DNA from: Viola odorata
Lineage: Eukaryota; Streptophyta; Magnoliopsida; Malpighiales; Violaceae
Direction of reading: 5' to 3'
Assembly (NCBI GenBank): GCA_963691705.1
Contig: OY829545.1
Coordinates: 55,468,192 to 55,532,191 of the forward strand
Length of the DNA: 64,000 nt
Made by a program: the position numbers and the translations under genes. Of this stretch, positions 22,901 through 34,100 are shown one piece after another; position 1 is the first letter of the stretch, and each line of letters starts with the position of its first letter. A model generated the notes under the pieces. It did no database searches, had not been told where the DNA came from, and worked only from the letters and a program-made list of their open reading frames with translations.

Positions 22901-23109
22901 ACACCTGACCAAGAACACGCATGTATGAAACCTGATGGTTGCCCCCCAGAAGGCAGAAGCCAATCATCCAAGCTGTTATGATCATCTATAAACTCAGATT
23001 TTAAGCTCAGAAGCGCCTCCGAATATGGGTCAGTGGCTAAAACCATTGCTGTGAATGTGAATGTGAAGGTGAGGAGAATGTTGATGTAGCAGCAATGGAA
23101 AATATCCAT
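19922..23109 (-). CDS. MOL1: LRR receptor-like pseudokinase, MOL1/PXY-related (subfamily XI)
   Basis: Two exons: 23109-20541 and 20223-19922, joined in phase (ACA G|GA AAA), giving 956 residues. Order: signal peptide (about 1-26), LRRNT domain with a CSWSGVEC motif, about 20 LRRs of the plant LxxLxxxxNxxxGxIP type, a Cys-containing cap (LCGVPLQPC), a transmembrane helix (about 642-666, VLLLCAALILFIVAAALGIF), and a kinase-like domain. The kinase is degenerate: no glycine-rich loop is visible, HRD is HGE (about 813-815, catalytic Asp replaced) and DFG is EFG (about 833-835), while the VAIK-type Lys (VSVKK) is kept. MOL1 of Arabidopsis, which restrains cambium growth, also has an AEFGF motif and PHG in place of HRD, from memory. 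It probably signals through a partner kinase at the plasma membrane. The orthologue assignment is moderate; the LRR-RLK pseudokinase call is firm. Confidence 0.85.
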
Positions 23110-25083
23110 TAGAGAAGGAAGAAGAAGGAGGCGAAAGTACTGAAAGTAGGTCTAAAGTGTCTATGGTTGGTGGTTTTGTTGCAGGAGAGGTGCATGGGGA
23201 CTAGAGAAAGAAAGAGTGCATAAAAGAAGGAGGCTGACGTAGAGAGATTAGTCGATATGGAGAAGAATACTACTAATCAGTTTGCTTTTGGAAGCAAGGA
23301 GGAGGAGGGGCCCTTCCCTTTGGGTCATTGGGTTTTTTGGATGGTGTTAGCCACTTGGGAATAATGGCTTTTTTATGGGTTCAAGCATCTTTCTTTCTCT
23401 TGCTTTTTTCAATGGAAGATCCAAGAATACAATAGTAGAGCAGCAGTGTCTAATTTGAAATGGGGTTGTGTTGGTGGTGTTTATTTAGACACTGTGGGAC
23501 AAGAACCTAATCTGTCTAAATATCCAATCCATGTTAGTTTATTTTGATTTGAAGATAAAAAGTGGATATGGTGATTGAAGGTGGTGGTGTGATAAAAGCA
23601 GCACTGTTAAGTAAATGACACTTAGCGTTTGTAACACGGTGTTATATAATATTGAATTCTTTTGAAGACTTAATAAATGCATTTTTTTATAGTCTAGTTG
23701 AGTATCATTTCTTATTTTTTTAGGCATGAAACTAATCTCCATTCTAGTATCGTTAGACTCTAGGTGTGATTTTTTAATTTCTTATGCTAGAAATGTTCAC
23801 GCATGCATGGACCACATGACCTAGCTAGCTACCAGTGAAGAGTTGAAGAGAGGAACAGAAAGTACATTATATTGCAAGGTTTTTGCTTGGTCCCAGATCA
23901 GTTCTTGTTTGGAGATGTGAAGTAATTTAATGCTACGTTTTGGAAGTTGGAAGGAGACAATTGAACAAGTTTTTTACCGCGGAGTCAATTGAACAAGCTT
24001 CTTCCACCAATTAAGCATAATGGATTTTGATTTTTGAGTAAAAAGTTAATGTGTCGAGATCGCGCCTCCTCACTATGAATCAAACTTATAATTTAACTTA
24101 TAAAGAGCGCATGCATTTTTCCTTAAAAATTAATATTAGATTGTATATATTCATGCTTGGAAAATGATGCAGGGTTGTAAAATGATGTGGCTCACATGAT
24201 GAAATCAAGAGAGAGAGAGAGAGAGATCCTCTCGTGTTTCTGCAAAATTCAGAGTGAGCCCGTGATGAAATAATGGTGGTTAATTACTTGAGGTTTCAAT
24301 TAATGTTATGCTCAGGTGACATGAATGAGTGCTGCAGCTGACCAAAACAAATTCTGCACCATAATTTCATGAATTGAAGCCTTTTATTTCATTTCTTTAT
24401 TTTCTATTTCTTTCTAATTAGTACTACTGTTCAAATGGCATCATTGTTTGTTACTATCAGTCTGTACCAAGAAATAACTTTTGTTCGCTTCTACATTTTC
24501 TAAATGATTAGTGATTATATATAATATAACTCCCGTTGTATAAAAAATAACTCCTTAATATATTTAATTTAGTTCATAAACACTAAAATCGATTTTAAAA
24601 AAGACTATTTATAACTAAATGACTCGTGAGAATAAGTAAAATCACCGAAAAAAAATTTTAATCAATGGAAGCATATTAACTATCGCTATTTATCAGACTA
24701 GTGATTTTTATAGATAAAGAAAAGAGTGAAATACCTAAAAAGAAAATACCCTGCAATGTCCTTAAAAAACTTCATTTCAACCCCAATAATTAAAATATTA
24801 ATAAAAAAATATTATAATTTTAAAAATCTCTATTTCAATTTTTTATAACAAAGCCAATTTTGACGTGTCAGGATTTATGATGACTCTCATAGATCTCGCT
24901 GCTATATCATCGAATATATTAATATATTATAGCATGCTCCCATATCATATCAATAAATGTACCGCATCATTGATAACAGTGGTCAATATATATCATACGT
25001 TGGAGATGAACCGTAAAATTGTTTTAAAACTATTGAACATTTTGTAAATTATTTTAACGTTTTGATATCCTAGTAGAAAATAG

Positions 25084-25520
25084 TTGGGGTGTAAAAATGG
25101 GCGGACGGACATCTATGAACCATTTTCATTTTGTCCAATAAATAAGCTGGACAGATTAGTCCAAGTCCATTTAATAAACGGACGGATAAGATCCGTCCAT
25201 CTAAATTAGTTGGGTTTGAATGGGTTCCCGTCCAATAATAATTTTTTTCTTTTTGAATTTTTTTAAAAGTAATATTTTTTTTGAATTTTTTTTTATTTTA
25301 AATAAGAGTATTTTTTTTGAAAAATTATTTTTTTAAAAAAATTAAATAATAAACGGACAGACGAGAACCTGTCGAGTTTGTCCCATCTGTCCATGTATAT
25401 AGCGGGACGGGTTTGACCCGATCCGTTTATTAAATGGGACAAAAAATATTGTCCATATCTCATTTAAATTTGGACGAACGGGTCGGGCATATGGACGTCT
25501 GTCCATTTTGCCACCCTTAA
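25084..25520. mobile_element. MITE-like element with GGACGG-rich inverted ends
   Basis: The left end (GGGGTGTAAAAATGGGCGGAC) and the reverse complement of the right end (AAGGGTGGCAAAATGGACAG) agree over most of about 20 positions. Internal GGACGG and CCGTCC motifs repeat in both orientations. This is typical of non-autonomous plant hAT elements. I could not define a clean 8-bp target duplication. Confidence 0.6.
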
Positions 25521-25643
25521 TTTTAAATATCAAATCCGACTGATCGATAATTCAACAATTCAGACCCTTCAAAAAAAAAAAAAAACAATTCAGACCCTTG
25601 GTCAGTCTAGTTCGACTGGTATATTAGCGACATAGACTTCTAA

Positions 25644-26135
25644 GTGGCTGTTTGGGAGTCTGGGTTGGGTACCCAACCTAGCATTCCCTGAAATGACGAG
25701 TTTGGTGTTTGGTAAACACCATTCTCCAAATGAAAAAGTGCATTTTTGGGTGGCGAAACCAAAAAAACAGGGGTTTAAGGAATGCTCCATTCCGCAAATG
25801 GAGTACCATTTGGCCTTCTCTCTCTTTTTTTTTTTTACTTTTTCATTTCATTTTAATTTTTTTACGTTATATAACCAACAAAATAAATTAAAAACTACCA
25901 CAATAAAATTTTTATTTAAAGATAAATAATTCTAGATCCACTTTTCCTATTTTTATTAATTTTTAAAAAATGAGTTTTATGCTTTTTATGGTCATTTTAC
26001 CAAACACTTCAGGTATCTCACGGCTATTTTAATTTTTTTTACCAAACAGCACATTCTGTTTCCCAAAAATCATTTTCCCACCCAACTTTTACTCACATAA
26101 CTTTTTCCCATCAAACCGGAACGCCAAACAGACCC
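25644..26135. mobile_element. Tourist-like (PIF/Harbinger) MITE
   Basis: Ends GTGGCTGTTTGG and CCAAACAGACCC are inverted copies (10 of 12 agree), each flanked by TAA (25641-25643 and 26136-26138), the 3-bp target preference of PIF/Harbinger elements. Internal sequence repeats TTTGGTAAACACC-type motifs in both directions. It is about 490 bp with no coding capacity. The flanks on both sides look like pieces of an older GAACCGG-rich repeat into which it inserted. Confidence 0.7.
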
Positions 26136-26605
26136 TAACAAATTTGGTCCGACATTTTTCTAAAAAAATGGTAGAATTGAAGAAGATTAATCAATCCAAG
26201 CGAACTGGTTGATTCGGCTAATTGAACCGGATAAATTCAAAAAAAATTACTCAATAGTATTTTAATTATTTCTGTAATTTTATAGTATAAATGTGTACTT
26301 TATCATATATTAATTTGTTCCTTTTGAACATAAAAAAATAAATTAATTTTCAAATTTAGTTGAACCACTAAACCATAAGTTCAATAACTCGAATGGTTTG
26401 ACTTCTAATTTTAGACAACGCGCATCCCATGAAAGCCCTATGCATGAACTAGGTACGTACAAGTAAAGCCAGAGCCGAGGTCCGGCAGTGATCCTGTCAT
26501 TATTAAAGTAACATTAAGTTTCAGTTCAAGGTCCGATCAAAATGTAACCAAAATAAAAGCAAATGCCCATCCACTCAATTCACTGGCAAGCATGCGTTAA
26601 AAATA

Positions 26606-27068
26606 GGGTAAATTATAAATAAAAAAATACCTAATAGTTTATAATATCTTCCACTTAATCTTATAGTTTACAAAATATTTCACTTAACACTCTATAGTTT
26701 TAAAACATGCGATATAAATCTTATAGTTTCCTAAAAATTACAATTTTAATTTTTTAAATATTTAAAAAATAAAAAATAAATAATAAAAAGTTGCAAAAAA
26801 ATTATAAAGTTTGGACGAAAAATGTATAGAATTTAATAAAATGAGAAAAATAAAATAAATTTTACTTACAATTTATTTTTTTAATTTATTCATTATTACA
26901 TATTTTTAAAAAAGTATTCATTATTTTTTTTCAATTTTTGAGTTGAGTAAACTCTCATATTTGTAAAGATTGTAATTTTTAAAGAATTATAGTGATTAAA
27001 TTGTAAACTTTTAAACTATTAAGAATTAAGTGGAATATTTTATAAATTATAAAGGATTTTTTACTTAG
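26606..27068. repeat. AT-rich MITE-like inverted repeat
   Basis: The left part (GGTAAATTATAAATAAAAAAATACC, then CCACTTAATC) pairs imperfectly with the right part (AATTAAGTGGAATATTTTATAAATTATAAAGG...). The arms are about 50 nt with several mismatches. Subterminal TTATAGTTT repeats occur several times near the left end. No target duplication was resolved. Confidence 0.5.
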
Positions 27069-28150
27069 TTTCCACAACATCCAAAGCCACAATTCATTCT
27101 CTAGTCCCAAAAGAAACAAAAAGATTCTTGATATAAAAAAGAAAAAGAGGAAAGAACTTGGTTTGCAGAAGGCATATATGCGTAAATCATTGGAGCTGCA
27201 AGGAAGAAAGTTTGCCCAAGAAAAGGACACCACACCGACCGACCGTGTGGTCTTGGAGGCTGTGTGGCGTGCAGCCCTTCTTAGGTAAAAAAGAAGAAGA
27301 GCTCTCTGGTTTGGTTTGAACTTTGAATGGAATTGGATTCCATTGCAGTCAAAAAGGTGGGAGCTATCTGCTACCTCTAATCTATGCTTGCTTTGATTTC
27401 TGATTTGATCATCTTAACCAAACCCTAAAATCTAATCATACAAATTATAGCCATTATTATTCACAGTAAAATTGAAGAGCCAATCAAAATATACAAGTAA
27501 TGAAACCACATCTAGTGCTGGTGCTGAACCTAATGCGCGGATGGATAAAAAAACAAAACCAAACATTCTCCAGACAGAAAAGTTAACGTCAATCACTCCT
27601 AAAGCATTGCATATTTGCGAATAAAGTGAACAAAGATTGATTGGATAAAAGTGGGTGCAGTTAGTAAAGGGATTCCAAAGAAAGGGACATTTTCTTGGAA
27701 TCACTCTGTCATCTTACTGTTCTTGTTTGATACTACTACTACTTGTATACTATACCATGACCTTCACCATTGAACTACTACTACATATCTATCTTGCCAT
27801 AAAAAGAAAAAAAGAACTGATACTTTAATAAATCGTATCTTGCAGATTTAATCATGCAACCTCACTCTTGAATCAACAAACATGTTTCCAACCAGTCTAT
27901 CTAGACCAACAAAAATAGACTAGGCCTGCAGATGAAGAAAGATGTATACGGAAGGAGGATTCAGTATACAAAATGGGCAAGATGTTCAGAAACGTAGACA
28001 TGCAGGCATCCAGTAAACAACAAAGTTTTAAGAAAGAATGACTGGTATTAACAATAATAGACTGGGCAGCATCGAAGTGATGCCCCAGACAAATTTGAGC
28101 ACCAATCAGGGGTGAAATATGACCATGAATAATGTAGGCAGTTGAAAGCC

Positions 28151-31100
28151 TTATACATCCAAAGGAACAGCAGAGTCGAGCTTCACACGATTCAGCCGGA
28201 CAGTCCCAAGGATATACTCAGGCAACTCTGAATCTTCTTTACCCTGCAGACAACTACTGTTAATATCGTATCTCTGAAGACATTCATATCTCTCAGCGGC
28301 TCCACAATTAGAAGAAACAAGGTTTCAGCACGGGCAAAAGCGTGAGAATACTTTTATTTGCTATTTTTGTTAAGTAGAAACACATAGCTAAGGTTTTGAA
28401 CTATAATATACAGTAAATAAAAACATAAATATCACAAATGACAATTTTTGTTGGAGAAAAAAACTGAAACATCTTCTCATTGAACTATTTCAACAAATCC
28501 ACTTGTAAAAAAACAAAAAAATCAATTTCTCACCCAGTAAATTGTTAAAATACACCAGTAAGGAGTAAAGTTTGCATTTCACCTCCGTCTAAAAAATAAA
28601 AGAAAACTGCTCTTGTTAAAATGCTTGATCCCACCTTGAAAAAACATGAGTTTCCATACATTGCTTGTATTTTAATTTGAAGACCTTTATACATTCCAAG
28701 TTGGTTACTTTTTTCTCTTAATAGGAGCTATCTGCTACTAATATGATAATTTAGAGAAAAAAGTTGATAGCTGGAGAAAGTGCAACAAAAAATGAAGAGG
28801 TCCATAACTATCGACAATGCAAGTGTGCATGCATTAGAACGAAAAATAAAAGTGACAGGCACAAACCTCTATCAAAATCGCAAGATCAACAACTAAGCTT
28901 GTTACATATCCGAGGACAAGACCAATGACACTCCTTGCTACTGAAGATGACCCAATATCTACATCGATCTACACCACATAAAATTAAGCAGTGGTTTAAT
29001 AAATTAAAGAAACATGAGTAAGCAAGTATCAAGGTAAACAAAAAATGCCTGCAGGTCCTCATCAATCAATTAAGCCAAAATAGACAAAGACTATCCAAAG
29101 TTTACCTAGCAATCCATTATATATAAAAAATCCAAGCCTGTACTGATATGAGAAAATGAAGCGTATTTTTCAAAATACAAACAAGAACATGATCCAGAAT
29201 TTTCCAACATATAAATACTACTAAAACCTCATCACTTCATCATAGGTGTTTAATGCCCAACACAGTTTCCACCTGATCCCAATATAAGAGGTTGTATTTT
29301 CAGCTGGCACCACCAAAAGGTCAACCTAATTTGCTCATGATAATCGCATTGTTGAAACAAAAGTATGTAAATTCAAATGAGCAGGTTGCACCAGAAAACC
29401 TGCAGCATTAATTTCTCAAGGAAAAGTGATACTGATACTGAAGAAAGCCTTCATTGATAGTCACTCTAGTGTAGTCTAAAAATGAAACCTAGCAATTTTA
29501 ACACACCCTAGGCTTTTGCAGTCATTTTCAAATTCAAGTAAAAAAGAGAGAAGAAAAGATGGCGCTATTTTTTCCCAAAGAAATTTCACGAAAATGCTAC
29601 ATGACTGACTAGGATCCTTACTTGGCACAGCCATATAACTTATTTTACTAACCAAATGGTGCTCTGCATTACACCATTACTAAAATTACACTGCTCTACG
29701 AAAATCAAATGGCAGTAATATCATTTGGGTCCTTACTATGTCAAGCATTTCATCTAGCACCTTTGACACACAAGCAGTGCACCCAATTGACAACAAAGTA
29801 ATAATCTATGCATGATAGCAAATGTAAAAGTGAAATCTATTACAAATGCAAACTCATCCACTAAACCACTTCAAACGAAAACAAAATGGAGGTGGTGTTA
29901 TGTTATCATGGAGGTGATTTGACATACAAGAGGATTTTTTAAAACAAATTTTTAATTAATTAAGCAGGGATCGAGGTTTAAGAGATTAAATGAGATCTGA
30001 CAAAGGCAGAGAGTCGAAGAGACAACAAAAGGGTTGTATAGCCTAGAAAAAGAGTTGGATAACAACTTTTTTAGTCAATCCATTCTCCATCTTTTTTTCT
30101 TAATTTATGTGGATAAATCTTGCGGTTTCTTTGTTCCTTTGCTGTGTAAAGATGTTGTTCCAATCACTTATCAGGGATGCAGAAGACAGAAGACAACCAG
30201 AAAACAGATGATGAGTGGATATAAAATTTGTGTGATTAGTTGTTTCTGTTTACGTGCAAGGACACGACGGAAGCCACATGGTTCCATTGGCCTATTCGGG
30301 AAGAATTTACACAAAAAAAAATTATTTTCCAATAAGAAAATGGATCCTTATATGCTAAATACTTGTTGCATTATTTTCTTTGATCAAGTGATAGCAAGTG
30401 AAGTAAGAATTTAAATAAAGCTAAGACATTTAAATAACTAGTAGAAGTACATGGGAAACTTTTGAAGAGGTTTGAAAAAAAGTCCTGGAGTTCTGGAAGC
30501 TCTGTCAAATTGAAGTACAATCGGTGATATAAAATTTTCACAAACATAAAGCAAATCACAGAGGGTGCACGAGTACAGAAGAAGTAAAACATTTATCACG
30601 GTTGTTTTGTTTAATCAACAAGGAATAAGGTCTAATAGCTATTCCCCTGTGGCTAAAAACTTTCCTGTGTGACACGGACAACATGGATGAAAAAATGCTA
30701 CCATATGCTAACAACGTAAAATGTAAACACAGTGCAGATAATCGCATATGCCTCAAAGGGCAACAAGAATACTGAAGAAATACCTCCAAAAAATTGTCTT
30801 GTCTGAGGTACTTGCAGGTTACAGCTTTCCCCAATAAGCAAGCTTTTGTCCCAACTGCACGCTTGACCATCCAATATCCCTGTAATCATTGAAGGGTAAT
30901 TCAGTTGCCCCATACTGTAAAGCATAACAGAGAAAAGCCAACAAATCTTTTGATCTTCATATGTTATGTTTAATACCTCAATTATACTAGGGATTAGTTT
31001 GAATCTTGAATCACGAAATGTGTCTGTTCCATCAATAAATCTACCCAACAAGGAACTTTTATTTACTGGCCTATCTGCAGCATAGTAGAGGACCACACTA

Positions 31101-34100
31101 TAGTTTGGTTTTCCTGGAATCTGAAACAAAATGTGAAAGGCAACTGTTCTTCGTAAGACAAATAACTTCCACCACCAAAAAATACCTTCAGATATTGAAT
31201 CTTTAATAACCAATACCATCCAATAAATGTAATGAACCTCAATCTTATTGCAATATATCCCTGAACTATCAGTCCAATGTGAAATATCCTATGGTTTCAA
31301 AAGCTTGATTTATGAAGTCCCTGATAATTTTTTCAAAGGAATGTCACTGTTCCTTTTTTTTGGTCTGAATGTCACTGTTTTCTATTAAACTAATAACAAT
31401 ATATTGTAAAAGGTATGAAATGATGAAAAACTTAGAAAATATTATTTTCAGATTAAAAAATGTGGACTTATAAGGAAAAGTGAAAGGAAGCAAACAAGAG
31501 AAACAAAAAAGATGCTGATCTAAAAAAATGTAGAAAACAAAAGGAAGAAAAGATGCAGCACATAATTCTGCATTTCTATCAAACCCTAGAACATCAAAAT
31601 GAACAAAAAAGAAAAGCCCATATATATATATATATATATGTGTGTGTGCGCGCGCGCGTGCTCGTGTATATATCTTGCAAATTATAGTATTACGGTCACA
31701 TGCTTCTTATACTTTTCCTGCTTTTATTTCAAAAAAATACAGTTTGCATAGAATGACCTGCGAGGTTGCAACACAGCAACATTATAAGAATTACAAATAC
31801 GCAGTCCACCATTTTAAATTCAATCAACATGTTAGCTATAAAGTATAAACTCAACCACTACCCACTGGCAACATCCACGCCAAACCCAAGAATAAGAAAC
31901 ACTGAATATAGGGTTTTGAGGGACATCCTCTACCGCATATTAATATCGTATAAGCAAAAAGTTAGACAAACTCAAAAGGCTATGATGACAATGTACAGCA
32001 GTACAGAACCATGTCCTTTTACAATCATAAGCATGTTCACCGCAATTGGATCTATAGCTTTCACCTTTTTCCAGGGTGGCAACTCTCTTAAAAAACAATT
32101 GTGAAATATCCAATTTGAAAACACAAATTTGTATTCAGTAGAAACGACTGCAGTTTTGAAGTCAAATGCTAACCAAAAGGTAAATATTGTAGCACTATAA
32201 CAATAAATTTAGGACTGAAAAACAACAGAACATGAAACATTAGACATTGTATTGATAAGCAGAAGTCAAATTTAGTGAAACTGCAATGTCCTGATCTGCA
32301 TACCTGAAGGTTAACAACTAGGATAAACGGGAGTTTCTTCCCAGATTCCATCTGGAAACCAAAAGTGAAAAGTTAGTGGATAAATTCCCTCCAAAATAAT
32401 ACAGAACTATCGATCATTAACTCAATTATGATATGCATTTGCAAAACAAAAAAAAATGTGAAGAGTACCACATCTACCAACTATTGTCTACTTTTTTCTC
32501 TAGATATAATCTAAGGAGATACACCACTTATAATAAGATTAGAATTACTAGGCAAACCAATCATGAAAAGATGTTCATATTGAGAAGACACTGAATATGT
32601 GAATACTTTAATCAAAATGTACTTGCATCTCTTAAGTATGAGATATTAGAAATTAGACAAAATCAAATAAAATCAACTTTCCATAATACTAGCGAGAACC
32701 ACTTCAACCAACCCACTGAGCAATGCAGAAAAAGTTTTTCAAGTACAAAGGAACTTAAGGGAAATTGAGGACCTTTGTTTCAATTCACTATTCAAGTCTC
32801 CTAAATTGGGATACCAACGGCGAGGGACAGGCATACACCAGTTAATAATCCAGGAGAAAGTTTGATACAGTCTACAAGCAGATAATGGAAGAGAATAATC
32901 TTGAAATGAAGACATGCTGGCCTGGGCTTGGAAAAAGAAAACCATGACAACCAAATTTACAGACTAGCAGGCACATGAAACAAAGGAAAAAATTTAAGCC
33001 CGTGTGCTTCATATTTTGCAAAAACTTTCAATAGTCATTGTTACCGGTGTCATGCCATAGAAGTGGACGACAACATAAAGCAGTCGATAAAGCAAAGGGA
33101 GATGAGGCAAGAAACTTTGAACCTTTGGAATATTCTAGTAGAAAGGTCACAGAAGGATTTATCTTCCCAATCTTGACTGCAAAAAACAGCAAACAGACGA
33201 TCATTTCAGTGATTTACCTGAACCATACTCCTGGGATGGAGTGCAACCCCATCCATGGCCCTATCAACTTTGAACCAATCAACCGCTATGAGCTTGAGAA
33301 GGGGATCACCTCCCATTACCTGAAAATAATGAAAAAGGTTCAACTTGCATGTTAAATGTTAAAACCATGGCCAAAGGAATTTCTTGCATTTTTCTATTCA
33401 ACTCGAGAACTAATTAATCCACAAAACAACCTCTCTTTTCCATTTCAGCATGTAGCAAATAACTTTGCAAAATCATTTCCAACTTGGATGTATGTCACAG
33501 TTGACAAAACTAGAAACTAAATAATACATTAAAACATAACAGAAATTAATAAAGTATTAGCTGGCAAACCATCCATAAAAGACCATAAGTTTATTGATAT
33601 TGGTTTAAAAGAAGTGTTGAGTTAAAAAACTGTTAAGAATAAAAGAGGAAAGCAGCTCACAACTTATCTGCCCATTGGTAAAAGTTTAAAAAAAATGCAG
33701 ATGCACTACGCGGATACTAAAAATTAAAGGTTTGTGCACCCGCAAGACTTAACATGTAGTTCACATAGAGAGCAAGGAATTAAGGCATGCACATTGACAA
33801 AACTAGAAACTAATAACACATTAAAACATAACAGAAATTAATGAAGTATTAGCAGGCAAACAATCCAAAAAAGCCATAACTTTTTTTGATATTGGTTTAA
33901 AAGAAGTGTTGAGTTAAAAAAGCTGTTAAGAATAAAAGAAGAAAGCAGCTGACAATTTATCTGCAAATTGATAAAAGTTTTAAAAAATGCAGATGCACTA
34001 TGCCGTTACTAAAAATCAAAGGTCTATGCATCTGGTAGACTTAACATGTAGTTCACACAGAGAACAAGGAATTAAAAGTACTGGAATGCACAGAGAAGTT

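Larger units (their letters stand above)
23110..28150. other. Intergenic region with MITE cluster
   Basis: Upstream of the MOL1-like gene and downstream of EDR2-like. The first 150 bp or so is the probable leader of the MOL1-like gene. A GA run is at about 24207-24226. Three MITE-like elements lie between 25084 and 27068. From about 27300 to 28150 the sequence is mixed and includes the EDR2-like 3' UTR side. No gene is seen; open frames at 24865-25047, 25693-25929 and 27432-27704 have no support. Confidence 0.7.
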
